The position numbers and the translations under genes were made by a program. 64,000 nt of DNA from Nonomuraea rhodomycinica (GTDB lineage: Bacteria > Actinomycetota > Actinomycetes > Streptosporangiales > Streptosporangiaceae), in assembly GCF_013363995.1 (NCBI RefSeq), contig NZ_JABWGO010000012.1, positions 1 through 64,000 of the forward strand, given 5' to 3'. This document shows positions 24,612 to 32,892 of this stretch, piece by piece (positions within the stretch are counted from its first letter, which is position 1; every line of letters begins with the position of its first letter). The notes below the pieces were generated by a model. It did no database searches and was not told where the DNA came from. It saw only the letters and a program-made list of their open reading frames with translations.

Positions 24612-26126
24612 TCAGGTGAGGGTGAGCCGGTCCACCACTGAGCGGATCGCCTTCTGCAGGCCGGCGTCACCGGGCAGCTCCTGGATGAAGTACCACCAGA
24701 AGGCGCCGCCGACGCTGCGCGGGTAGCCCAGGGAGGCGGCGTAGTAGTGCGCGGCGACGGCGCGCCGCCCGGCGAGCGGGTCGCTCTCGTCGAAGGCCCA
24801 GAACGCCTTGGTGGTGTCGTCGCTCCAGTAGTCCAGCTCGCCGACCGCCACCTTCTGGTCCGGGAACTCCGCCTGCAGCGCCCGCATGACCTGGTCGAAG
24901 GCGAGGCCCATGGGCGCGTCCTCCACGTACGTGGACAGCGTCACCACGTCGATGTCCCGCCTGGTCGAGGCGGGCAGGTTGGCGCGCGCCCAGGTGAAGG
25001 TGGACCACCGGGCCTCGTCGGTGCCGAGCTGCCAGTAGAGCGTGACGACCACCTTGGCGCCCTTGGAGCGCACGTAGGCGGCGGCGTCGGCGATCTTGTT
25101 CCTGATCCGGTCGTCAGGGTCGACCAGCTCGTCCACGCAGTCGCCCTTGGCGTCGGTGCGGCTGTCGACCCAGCAGCCGTTGACCTCGTTGGCCACCTCC
25201 CACGCCTCGATGCCCGGGTAGGCGTCGACGTAGGCCTTGACCCTGGCCAGGTACTCCGCCCGCGTGTAGCGGTTGGCGAAGGTGGAGTCGATCGGCTGGC
25301 CGATCACGTGCAGCCCCGCGGCGCGGGCCGCCTGCACGGCGCCGCGGTAGTGCTCGACGTTCCCGTGGTCCGCGATCGGGTCGAACACGATCCTGACCCA
25401 GCCGTACGGCTGCGTGTGCGTCCTGGCCAGGGCGGCCCAGTTCGGGTGCGACGCGATGTCGTCGACCGTGAGCCCGATCCACGGCTGGGTGTCGTGGGCC
25501 CTGGCGTAGGCCGGGCCGTACTCGCTGAGGAGCAGGTCGTTGGCCGTGTTGACCGCGCTCAGCGCGCGCTGGCCGTACTTGCCGCGGTCGGCGTCGGTCG
25601 TCGCGGCGTCGGCCGCGTTCAGGTTGGTGACGGCGTCGGCCAGGGCGGCGGTGAACGCCGCCGAGCGGACGTAGTCGGGCCGCGCGGCCAGGGCCGCGTC
25701 CAGCCGCCGCTTGGCGTCCTCGGCCGCCTGCTGGTTGAACACCAGGGTCCGGCCGGCGGTGAACCCGGCGCCGCCGTTGTCGACGACGACCGTCGAGAAG
25801 CCGCGGCTGGTCGGCCAGTTCACGGCGAACGCGACGGCCTGGCGGGGGATGTCGAAGCGCCACCGGGCCGGCGAACCGCTCTTGTACAGCGGATATCCCT
25901 TGACGTCCTCCAGCGTGACCGGGTCGACCAGCGCGTCGCTGTCGGAACCGCCGCTCCCGTGCATCACGGTCTTGACCTGGGTGGCGCTGAGTTCGGTGCC
26001 GTTGCCCGCCGTGTCATAGAACTTCAGGACCACGGTCCCGCCCGCGGCCTGGGCGGCGGGGGTGACTCCCAGGCCGGCGCCCAGGCCGGCGGCGAGAACG
26101 GCCAGGACGAGTAGGACACGTTTCAT
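24612..26126 (-). CDS. Secreted glycoside hydrolase-like protein (GH10-like TIM barrel)
   Basis: A 504-residue product from the ATG at 26126, with GGGAGC about eight bases upstream. The N-terminus is a signal peptide (LLVLAVLAAGLGAGLGVTPA then AQA). Residues 30-230 form a beta-rich region and a helical segment. From about 240 the barrel begins. EAWEVANEVNG contains a likely acid/base Glu (residue 314) and VAVGELDYWSDD a likely nucleophile Glu (430), a spacing and context like GH10 xylanases. The similarity to GH10 is by eye; a different clan-A family is possible. It stands alone and is divergent from the FAD oxidase. Confidence 0.65.
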   Translation of the reverse strand: MKRVLLVLAVLAAGLGAGLGVTPAAQAAGGTVVLKFYDTAGNGTELSATQVKTVMHGSGGSDSDALVDPVTLEDVKGYPLYKSGSPARWRFDIPRQAVAFAVNWPTSRGFSTVVVDNGGAGFTAGRTLVFNQQAAEDAKRRLDAALAARPDYVRSAAFTAALADAVTNLNAADAATTDADRGKYGQRALSAVNTANDLLLSEYGPAYARAHDTQPWIGLTVDDIASHPNWAALARTHTQPYGWVRIVFDPIADHGNVEHYRGAVQAARAAGLHVIGQPIDSTFANRYTRAEYLARVKAYVDAYPGIEAWEVANEVNGCWVDSRTDAKGDCVDELVDPDDRIRNKIADAAAYVRSKGAKVVVTLYWQLGTDEARWSTFTWARANLPASTRRDIDVVTLSTYVEDAPMGLAFDQVMRALQAEFPDQKVAVGELDYWSDDTTKAFWAFDESDPLAGRRAVAAHYYAASLGYPRSVGGAFWWYFIQELPGDAGLQKAIRSVVDRLTLT

Positions 26127-26351
26127 GCGGTCAGCTCCCATCGACAGCACGGAAGATTATGCGCTTATGGGGCATTTGTCCCGCTGATCTCCTCGCTGAT
26201 CTCCTCGCTGATCGCCCAGAACGCGGCGGTCACACTTTCCCGCTCGGCTCCGTCATGTGCTCGACAGCACGATCGCGCGGGCGAGACCCGCTCTGTCTCC
26301 CGAGTGATACGCGAAGATCACCCGAGGGACACGTGAGGAGAAGAGGAACAC

Positions 26352-27665
26352 ATGACGAGCAAGAGCCTGCGGGATGTCGTCAAGGGGAGGGTGCTCCTCC
26401 CTGGTGACGGCGGGTTCGAGGAGGCGAGCCGTCCGTGGACGGTGGGCGTGCCCCAGCCGGTGGCCGCGGTCGTCGAGGCCGAGGACGCGGCGGACGTGGC
26501 TGCCCTGGTGCGTCACGCCCGCGACGCGGGGCTGACGATCGCCGCCCAGCCCTCGGGCCACGGCGCCTCGGGTGACGTGGAGGGCGTGATCCTGCTGCGT
26601 ACCGGCCGTCTCGACGGCGTCGAGACGGACCCGGCCGCGCGGGTCGCCCGCGTGGGCGCGGGCGCGCGATGGGGCCGGGTCCTGGCCGAGACCGGCGCGC
26701 ACGGCCTGGCCGGCCTGGCGGGCAGCTCGCCCGTGGTGAGCGTGGGCGGGTTCGTGGCCGGGGGCGGGCTGTCGTGGTTCGGCCGCGCCCACGGGTGGGC
26801 CGCCGACTCCGTGCGCGCCTTGGAGGTCGTGGACGCCGGCGGCGAGCAGGTCCGGGTGACCGCCGACTCCGACGCCGACCTGTTCTGGGCCCTGCGGGGC
26901 GGCGGCGGGGACTTCGGGCTGATCACCGCCGTCGAGCTGGAGCTGTTCCCGCTGCCGATCCTGTACGGCGGGCGGCTCGTGTGGCCGGGGGAGCGCGCCG
27001 GGGAGGTTTTCGAGGCGTTCCGCCAGGTCACGGCGGGCGCGCCGGAGGAGCTGTCGGTGTGGGTCAACCGCGTGCAGCCGCCGCCTCCCGCGCCCGCGAT
27101 CGTCACGGTGGACGTGACGTACCTGGGCGGTGCGGCGGAGGCCAGGGACCTGCTGGCGCCGTTCGAGAGGATCGGCGGCGTCCTGTCCGACAACCGCGCG
27201 GTCATGGACGTCGCCGACCTGGGCGGCATCGCCGACGAACCGGTCGATCCGAGCCCGTCGCTGTCGCGGGCGGAGCTGCTGACCGGCGTGGACGACGCGG
27301 TGCTGGAGGTCCTCGCGTCCGAGCCGATGGCGCCGCTGCTGAACCTCCATGTCAGGCACCTGGGCGGGGCGCTGGCCGAGGCCCGCCCCGCCGGGGGCGC
27401 GAGCGGCGCGCTGGCCGAGCCGTACCTGCTGTACCTGCTCGGGCTGCGGCTGCCCGGGCTCGCCGAGGCGGTGCCGGCCAGGCAGGAGGAGATCGTGCGG
27501 CGGCTCGGGGAGCGGGTCAGCGGGCGCAAGCCGTACACGTTCCTGGTTCCCGGCGAGGACGCCGCCCAGGCGTTCCCCGCCGAGACGCTCGCGCGGCTGC
27601 GGGAGATCAAGAAGTCGCGCGACCCGGGGCAGGTGTTCCGCGCCAACTTCCCCGTCCTGGCCTGA
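26352..27665 (+). CDS. FAD-binding oxidoreductase, PCMH/berberine-bridge type
   Basis: A 437-residue protein with GAGGAGAAGAGG before the ATG. The N-terminal PCMH FAD-binding domain has QPSGHGASGDVEGVILLRT, whose His is the usual 8-alpha FAD attachment site. VVSVGGFVAGGGLSWFGRAH follows, where many bicovalent members have a Cys, and none is seen here. FWALRGGGGDFGLITAVELE and the C-terminal BBE segment RDPGQVFRANFPV complete the family pattern. Such enzymes oxidise sugars, alkaloid-like or polyketide substrates with oxygen. No signal peptide is present and the substrate is unknown. Confidence 0.92.
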   Translation: MTSKSLRDVVKGRVLLPGDGGFEEASRPWTVGVPQPVAAVVEAEDAADVAALVRHARDAGLTIAAQPSGHGASGDVEGVILLRTGRLDGVETDPAARVARVGAGARWGRVLAETGAHGLAGLAGSSPVVSVGGFVAGGGLSWFGRAHGWAADSVRALEVVDAGGEQVRVTADSDADLFWALRGGGGDFGLITAVELELFPLPILYGGRLVWPGERAGEVFEAFRQVTAGAPEELSVWVNRVQPPPPAPAIVTVDVTYLGGAAEARDLLAPFERIGGVLSDNRAVMDVADLGGIADEPVDPSPSLSRAELLTGVDDAVLEVLASEPMAPLLNLHVRHLGGALAEARPAGGASGALAEPYLLYLLGLRLPGLAEAVPARQEEIVRRLGERVSGRKPYTFLVPGEDAAQAFPAETLARLREIKKSRDPGQVFRANFPVLA

Positions 27666-27709
27666 CCTCCGGGGGACGGGGCGGGCGCGCGGCGCCGTCC
27701 GCGCGCCCG

Positions 27710-28954
27710 TCAGGGGCGGGGGCGCCGTGACAGCAGCGCGTACGCCGTCACCGCGGCGACCTGGAGCCCCGCCCCGGCCAGGAGGGCGGCGCCCAGGTCG
27801 TGCGCGGCCAGCGGGCCCGCCACCGTGGAACCGGCGGCGAACGAGGTGATCTTGAGGCTGGCGCCCGTGGTGAAGATCTGGCTCCGCTGCTGCGGCGGAG
27901 CCTCGCGGTGCCGTACCGCCAGCAGGGCCGTGAGCTGCGGCCCCTCCGCCACGCCCGCGAGCACGGCGGCGAGCGCCGCCACCCCGAAGGCCGCCGTGAA
28001 CGGCTCGGGCCGCGCCGGCGCGAGGTGCGGCGCCAGGGCCGCGAGGTGGGGCGCCAGGGCCGCGAGGTGCGGCGCGACGGCCGCGAGCGCCAGCGCCACG
28101 CCGAGGAGCAGCGTCGCGGCGGCCAGGATCGTGTCGGGGGAGGGCGACGTGCGGCGCCGCCGGGCCAGGACGGCGTTGGCGGTCAGCGCGGCGCCGGCGG
28201 TCAGGGCCAGCAGCAGCGCCCCGTACGCCACCGCCCCCGCCAGAGCCGCCCCCAGCAGCGGCGCCGCGACGACGAACATGGGGACGCCCGCGTAGGAGAC
28301 CATCGAGGTCACGGTGGCCCGGCGCAGGGGCGCGTTGCGCGCGATCGCGGTGAACCCGGCGGCCAGCTCCCGCCGGATCCCCTCTCCGTCCGCGCCGGTC
28401 GCGCGGTGCGCCCTCGCGGGGAGCCGGTACGCGATGGGGACCGCCGCGACCAGGAGCGCCAGCGACACCACCATGGCGCTCTGCCCGCCCCACGCCGCCG
28501 CGACCCCCGCCACCACGGCCGGCCCGGCCAGGCCCGCGGCGTTGTAGCTGATCGCGTCGAGCGCGCTGGCCCGCTCCAGGCGTCCGGCCGGGGCCAGGAG
28601 GGGGAGCTGGGCGGTCCAGCCGCCGGTGAGCGCCGGCCCGAGCAGGCCCGCGAGCACCGCCACCGCGACCAGCGCGGCGTCGGGCACGTGGCCCAGCCCC
28701 AGCAGCACGACCAGCAGGCCCGCGGTGTAGCCCAGCAGGCAGCCGGCGAGCATCCGGCCGGGGTGCGAGGCTCGGTCGAGCAGCACCCCGAGCAGCGGCC
28801 CGCCGACCGCGGCCGACGCGGTCAGCCCGGCCAGCAGCCAGGACGCCACCACGGGCGACCCGGTGAGGGCGAGTCCGGCCACGAGCAGCGCGGGACCGGA
28901 CATCTCGTCCCCCGTGCGGGCCGTGATCGCACCGAACATGTAACGGGCTATCAC
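27710..28954 (-). CDS. MFS-type transporter
   Basis: A 414-residue, about 12-helix protein. I use the GTG at 28954 because the family motif RYMFGAITARTGDEMSGPAL begins right after it; an ATG at 28939 would cut into this. LLGVLLDRASHPGRMLAG is the loop 2-3 motif. The loop between the halves carries three APHLAAL repeats encoded by a 21-bp tandem array. The family is close to putative drug exporters of the enterobactin-exporter type, but the substrate is unknown. It converges with the FAD oxidase, 44 bp apart. Confidence 0.88.
   Translation of the reverse strand: MIARYMFGAITARTGDEMSGPALLVAGLALTGSPVVASWLLAGLTASAAVGGPLLGVLLDRASHPGRMLAGCLLGYTAGLLVVLLGLGHVPDAALVAVAVLAGLLGPALTGGWTAQLPLLAPAGRLERASALDAISYNAAGLAGPAVVAGVAAAWGGQSAMVVSLALLVAAVPIAYRLPARAHRATGADGEGIRRELAAGFTAIARNAPLRRATVTSMVSYAGVPMFVVAAPLLGAALAGAVAYGALLLALTAGAALTANAVLARRRRTSPSPDTILAAATLLLGVALALAAVAPHLAALAPHLAALAPHLAPARPEPFTAAFGVAALAAVLAGVAEGPQLTALLAVRHREAPPQQRSQIFTTGASLKITSFAAGSTVAGPLAAHDLGAALLAGAGLQVAAVTAYALLSRRPRP
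28020..28082 (-). repeat. 21-bp tandem repeat in the MFS transporter
   Basis: The unit GCGAGGTGCGGCGCCAGGGCC occurs at 28020-28040, 28041-28061 (one mismatch) and 28062-28082 (a few mismatches). It keeps frame and encodes repeated APHLAAL units in a loop of the transporter. Confidence 0.9.
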
Positions 28955-28970
28955 CGACAGGACGTTACAT
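28938..28970. promoter_or_regulatory. Inverted repeat over the MFS transporter start
   Basis: Arms ATGTAACG (28938-28945) and CGTTACAT (28963-28970) flank a 17-base spacer that includes the GTG start of the transporter. A regulator bound here would block both transcription start and translation. No regulator gene is adjacent, so the binding protein is unknown. Confidence 0.45.
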
Positions 28971-29260
28971 GGTCATCGTCGGAGGGCGGAACCCGGGTGG
29001 CGCCCGGAATCGCGCGGCTCCGGTACTGGGCAGGTCAGCGGCCCGTGCCGGATACTGGCGGGACACCCGGGCGTCCGGTGGGCGCCCGGCCGGTCCGCGC
29101 GGGCTGCGTGCCGTGCGGACCGGCCGGGCACGGATGCCGCGCCCCGCCCCCGGGGATCGCGCACGTCCCTACGGGACCGCGGGCGTCCGCGGCGGCGGAA
29201 AAGAGCAGGTGGCGAGGGCTAGTCGAAAGGATGTTTGAAGGCTGGCCTACACTCGGTGTC
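28971..29260. other. Intergenic region between MFS transporter and alkB-like gene
   Basis: Gene-free apart from spurious frames. No clear promoter boxes were found, apart from a GGAACCCGGG...-rich first half and an AT-richer stretch near 29215-29250 just before the AlkB-like gene. Confidence 0.4.
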
Positions 29261-29890
29261 ATGAGGGGTGTTTTCCAGGCGTCCCTGCTGGGGCTGGACG
29301 AGGACGTCGCCGTCGGCGCGCTCGGCGCCACCGTGCACCGGACACAGCTCGACCACGGCGCGTGGATCGACGTGCGCCCGGGCTGGCTGTCGGGGGCCGA
29401 CACGCTGTTCGAGCGGCTGGCCGAGCGCGTGCCCTGGAAGGGCGAGCGGCGGTGGATGTACGACAAGGTCGTGGACGTACCGCGGCTGCTCAAGTTCTAC
29501 GAGGAGGACGAGCCGCTGCCCGACCCGGTGCTCGACGACGCGCGGCGCGCGCTCAACGCGCACTACGAGGAGGAGCTGGGCGAGCCGTTCCGCACGGCCG
29601 GGCTCTGCTACTACCGCGACGGCCGCGACAGCGTGGCCTGGCACGGCGACACGATCGGCCGGGGCAGCACCGAGGACACCATGGTCGCCATCATCTCGGT
29701 CGGCACCCCCCGGCCCCTGCTGCTGCGCCCGCGCGGCGGCGGCCACTCCCTGCGCCACGACCTCGGCCACGGCGACCTCATCGTCATGGGCGGGAGCTGC
29801 CAGCGCACCTGGGAGCACGCCGTGCCCAAGACCACCCGGCCAACGGGGCCGCGCATCAGCATCCAGTTCCGACCCCGAGGGGTCCGCTGA
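29261..29890 (+). CDS. AlkB-like Fe(II)/2-oxoglutarate-dependent dioxygenase
   Basis: A 209-residue protein. The double-stranded beta-helix residues are visible: HxD in VAWHGDTIG (His128, Asp130), the second His in TWEHAVPK (His186), and the 2-oxoglutarate-binding arginines in PRISIQFRPRG at the end. The AlkB family repairs alkylated bases by oxidative demethylation or acts on tRNA or proteins. The length is standard. The start at 29261 (MRGVFQASLLG) is near the family start; an ATG at 29231 would add ten residues. Neither has a good ribosome binding site. Confidence 0.9.
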   Translation: MRGVFQASLLGLDEDVAVGALGATVHRTQLDHGAWIDVRPGWLSGADTLFERLAERVPWKGERRWMYDKVVDVPRLLKFYEEDEPLPDPVLDDARRALNAHYEEELGEPFRTAGLCYYRDGRDSVAWHGDTIGRGSTEDTMVAIISVGTPRPLLLRPRGGGHSLRHDLGHGDLIVMGGSCQRTWEHAVPKTTRPTGPRISIQFRPRGVR

Positions 29891-29911
29891 CCGGGTGTCT
29901 CCGGCGAGGGG

Positions 29912-30691
29912 TCAGTCCGAGACCTTGGTGGTGACGGTGTCCGGGTCCGGTGCCTTGACGGACACCTTCCGGCCCCAGCCGGTGAAGCGCGACTCGATGG
30001 TCATGGTCTTGCCGTCGAGCGCCGAGGTGTCGAGGACCGCGTTGGCCGGGTACGAGCTGGTCACCTTGGCGGCGAGCCCTGTCCCGTCGAACGTGACGGT
30101 GTAGGACACCTTCGCCGCGTTGTCGGAACGGATCGGAACGGACGCGTCGAACCACGGCGACACCTTGGCGAGCTCCTTGAAGGTGATCGTGCCCTTGAGC
30201 GTGGCGCCGGACCGCTTGCCCTTCTTGAGCAGGACGGCGAGCGTGCCGGGCTCGGCGGGGTTGATCACCTGGCCGTAGAAGCCGCCACCGCCTCCGGGCA
30301 GACCGCGGGAGCGGTACCAGGTCTTGCCCGGCGGCATCTTGTCCTTCCACATCTCGCTGCGGTCGTAGCTGACCTTCCCGATGCTGATGGTCCGCTCGGG
30401 CATCTCGTCCTCACGACCGGTCCCGGCGGACCACTTGGCGGTGATGTCCGACGCCGCGATCCCCTTCCTGGAGAACTGGAACGTGCCGGTGCGCTGCAGG
30501 AGGCCGGCGTCGCCGTCGTCAGCCTTGACCGTGGTGGTGTCGGTGAAGCGGACGCCGTGGCCGGGGACCAGGCGGGCCTTCAGGGCGCTGATCGGGTCCT
30601 TGGCGGCGATCCGGGCCGGGGCGGCCTGGGCGGGAGCGGCGCTCACCAGCAGGGCCCCGCCGGCCACGATGGCAGTGATCATGATTTTCAT
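29912..30691 (-). CDS. Secreted protein of unknown function, LppX/LolA-like shape
   Basis: A 259-residue product with a signal peptide (MKIMITAIVAGGALLVSAAP then AQAAPA, signal peptidase I type, no lipobox). The mature part alternates strands and reads like the curved beta-sheet proteins of the LppX/LprG class (RTGTFQFSRKGIAASDITA, KVSYTVTFDGTGLAAKVTSS). These carry lipids across the envelope, but the resemblance is weak and by eye. It converges on the AlkB-like gene. Confidence 0.7.
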   Translation of the reverse strand: MKIMITAIVAGGALLVSAAPAQAAPARIAAKDPISALKARLVPGHGVRFTDTTTVKADDGDAGLLQRTGTFQFSRKGIAASDITAKWSAGTGREDEMPERTISIGKVSYDRSEMWKDKMPPGKTWYRSRGLPGGGGGFYGQVINPAEPGTLAVLLKKGKRSGATLKGTITFKELAKVSPWFDASVPIRSDNAAKVSYTVTFDGTGLAAKVTSSYPANAVLDTSALDGKTMTIESRFTGWGRKVSVKAPDPDTVTTKVSD

Positions 30692-30734
30692 GCGTGAGAT
30701 CGTTCCAGACCATGATCACGAATCGGCCACCGTG

Positions 30735-32063
30735 TCAGGAGCCCGCTCGGTCCGCCTCCTGGCGGGTCCGCCGGTACGCGCGGGGCGGCAGGCCGTACTC
30801 CTGCCGGAACGCCCGGCTGAAGTGGAACGGGCTGACGAAGCCGGAGGCCGTCGCCACCTGGCCCACGTCCATGTCCGTGGCCTCGAGGAGGCGGGCCGCG
30901 TGCCGGATGCGGGCCTGGCGGACGGCCCGCATCGGCGGCGCGCCCGTCTCGGACGTGAACAGGTGCGCGAAGCGGGACGGCGACAGGGCGACGGCGCGCG
31001 CCAGCGAGGCGACCGAGTGCGGGGCGCCGGGCTCGGCGGCGATCAGCGCGAGCGCACGGCGCACCCGGGGGTCGCCGCCCCGCCCGTCACCGCCACCGCC
31101 GCCACCGTCGCCGCCACCGTCGCCGTCACCGGGGCGGCGGGCCGAGGCGGTGGCCAGTACCAGCACCTCCTCGACCGCGCCGAGCACCAGCTCCCGAGCC
31201 GCCGCCGACCCGGCCACGGCCCCACTCGCGTCCCGCTCCATCTCCGCGTCCAGCGCCGTCCCGGCGTCCCGCTCCATCTCCGCGTCCAGCGCCGTCCCGG
31301 CGTCCCGCTCCATCTCCGCGTCCAGCGCCGTCCCGGCGTCCGACGCCGTCTCCGGGGCCCACGCTCTGTCCCCAACCCGGGCCCTCACCGCACCGCCTGA
31401 CGTCTGCTCGCCACGTGATGCCTCCGCGCCGCCTGGGGCCGCGCTCCGCCCTGCCACCGGCCCCGCTTCGCCGACCGGTGACCCGGCACCGCCCGCCGGT
31501 GACCCGGGGCCGGTGGGGCTCGCATGACGCGCCCCCGCCGGCTCGGTGACCTCACGCCGTGCGAGATCGGCGCCGTCCGGCCGTGCGAGGTCGGCGCCGT
31601 CCCGCCGTGCGAGACGGGTGGCGTCCGGCCGTGCGGGGTCGGCGGGGGGAAGCCAGCGGGCGTCGCGCAGCGCGCGGCGGAACGCCTGGTCGAGCCGTTC
31701 GTGCAGGGCGACCGGTACCCCCGCCACCAGGTGGCAGCCCGCCGCCCGCGCGTACGGCGCCAGCCACCCCGGCCACGACGGGCGCGGCTGGAAGTGCGCC
31801 CACCAGAAGCGCCACCGCTCCGCCCCCGGCGCCACCCGGTAGTGCTGTGCCGCGCCCGAGGCCAGCACCACCAGGTCGCCCGGCCCCGCCGTGAACGACG
31901 CGCCGCCCTGCTCCACCAGCCCCGACCCCGCCTGCGTCCACATCACCAGCCAGCTCGGCGAGCCGCCCGGCCGGCGCGTGACGTACCCCGGCGCCCGGTC
32001 GAAGTGGCCCACGATGATCAGCTCCGCGGCAGGAACGGACATGTCGTCAGCGGTCACGGGCAT
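30735..32063 (-). CDS. AraC-family regulator with a hugely expanded linker
   Basis: A 442-residue reading from the ATG at 32063; ATG 32042 or GTG 32072 are alternatives. Residues 1-130 form a cupin sensor domain (PGYVTRRPGGSPSWLVMWTQ, GGASFTAGPGDLVVLASGAA). The last 100 residues form the double HTH (VASLARAVALSPSRFAHLFT, GFVSPFHFSRAFRQEYGLPP). Between them, about 200 residues are low complexity: four degenerate RRDGADLA/RPDGADLA units, three perfect DAGTALDAEMER repeats and a GDGGGDGGGGGG stretch. AraC proteins of this type are usually about 290 residues. It is divergent from the PhyH gene with 35 bp between starts, so it probably regulates it. Confidence 0.88.
   Translation of the reverse strand: MPVTADDMSVPAAELIIVGHFDRAPGYVTRRPGGSPSWLVMWTQAGSGLVEQGGASFTAGPGDLVVLASGAAQHYRVAPGAERWRFWWAHFQPRPSWPGWLAPYARAAGCHLVAGVPVALHERLDQAFRRALRDARWLPPADPARPDATRLARRDGADLARPDGADLARREVTEPAGARHASPTGPGSPAGGAGSPVGEAGPVAGRSAAPGGAEASRGEQTSGGAVRARVGDRAWAPETASDAGTALDAEMERDAGTALDAEMERDAGTALDAEMERDASGAVAGSAAARELVLGAVEEVLVLATASARRPGDGDGGGDGGGGGGDGRGGDPRVRRALALIAAEPGAPHSVASLARAVALSPSRFAHLFTSETGAPPMRAVRQARIRHAARLLEATDMDVGQVATASGFVSPFHFSRAFRQEYGLPPRAYRRTRQEADRAGS
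31228..31335 (-). repeat. 36-bp perfect tandem repeat, three copies
   Basis: Three identical 36-bp copies (31228-31263, 31264-31299, 31300-31335) encode DAGTALDAEMER repeats in the AraC linker. Perfect identity in a 36-bp unit implies very recent expansion. Confidence 0.97.
31556..31651 (-). repeat. 24-bp imperfect tandem repeat, four copies
   Basis: Copies start at 31556, 31580, 31604 and 31628, each beginning GCCGTGCG, with drift in the second half. They encode repeated LARRDGAD-like units in the same AraC linker, separate from the 36-bp array. Confidence 0.9.
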
Positions 32064-32098
32064 ACCTTTCACCGGCCTTGCTTCCTAGCGTGAGAAGC

Positions 32099-32878
32099 AT
32101 GACGCTCACCACCTTCCACGACCAGGGGTACGCCGTCGTGCCCGGACTCTTCACCGCCGCCGAGGCCGCCGAGCTGCGCGACGCGTTCATGGACCTGCAC
32201 GCCGCAGGCCCCATACCGGGACATTTCCAGCCCAGGCCGCAGGAGCCCGGCCAGCCGTACGACATCCTGCGCGACTATCCGCGCGTCATGCACCCCCACC
32301 AGGTGAACGACCTCGCGCTGCGCCGCCTCCTCGACCCGCGCATCGCGGAGATCCTGCGCGAGCTCCTGGGCGAGGAGCCGATAGCAGCCCAGAGCATGTT
32401 CTACTTCAAGCCGCCGGGCGCGCGCGGGCAGGCGTTGCACCAGGACAACTTCTACCTCAAGGTCGAGCCGGGCACCTGCGTGGCCGCCTGGATCGCGCTC
32501 GACCGCATCGACCGGGAGAACGGCGGCCTGGAGGTGGTGCCCGGCACGCACAAGATGGACCTGTTCTGCCCGGAAGAGGCTGATCTGGATGTGTCGTTCA
32601 CCCGGGAGTACGTCCCGCCGCCGCCCGGCCTGGAAGCCGTGCCGGTGGACATGGAGCCCGGCGACGTGCTGTTCTTCAACGGCAGCCTGGTCCACGGGTC
32701 GGGGCCCAACACCACGGCCGACCGCTTCAGGCGCAGCTTCATCTGCCACTACGCGGGCCGTTCCGCCGAGCGGATCTCCGTCCACTACCCGACGCTGACG
32801 ATGTCCGGCGAGCCCGTCGCGCTGGAGCCCGCCGTCGGCGGCGGCCCGTGCGGCACGGACACGACCGGCCCGCACTAG
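32099..32878 (+). CDS. Phytanoyl-CoA dioxygenase (PhyH) family enzyme
   Basis: A 259-residue Fe(II)/2-oxoglutarate oxygenase from the ATG at 32099 (MTLTTFHDQGYAVVPGLFTA). The metal ligands are in ALHQDNFY (HxD) and GSLVHGSGPNTT (His), and the 2-oxoglutarate Arg is in DRFRRSFICHY. Family members hydroxylate diverse small molecules, lipids or natural products. The divergent AraC regulator with a sugar-sensing-type cupin suggests inducible catabolic use rather than biosynthesis, but this is inference. Confidence 0.93.
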   Translation: MTLTTFHDQGYAVVPGLFTAAEAAELRDAFMDLHAAGPIPGHFQPRPQEPGQPYDILRDYPRVMHPHQVNDLALRRLLDPRIAEILRELLGEEPIAAQSMFYFKPPGARGQALHQDNFYLKVEPGTCVAAWIALDRIDRENGGLEVVPGTHKMDLFCPEEADLDVSFTREYVPPPPGLEAVPVDMEPGDVLFFNGSLVHGSGPNTTADRFRRSFICHYAGRSAERISVHYPTLTMSGEPVALEPAVGGGPCGTDTTGPH

Positions 32879-32892
32879 CCGCCGGGGCCGGG

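Noticed and set aside
29261..32878. Natural-product tailoring cluster (AlkB-like and PhyH oxygenases)
   Set aside because: The two oxygenases are in separate transcription units with unrelated neighbours and no core biosynthetic enzyme.
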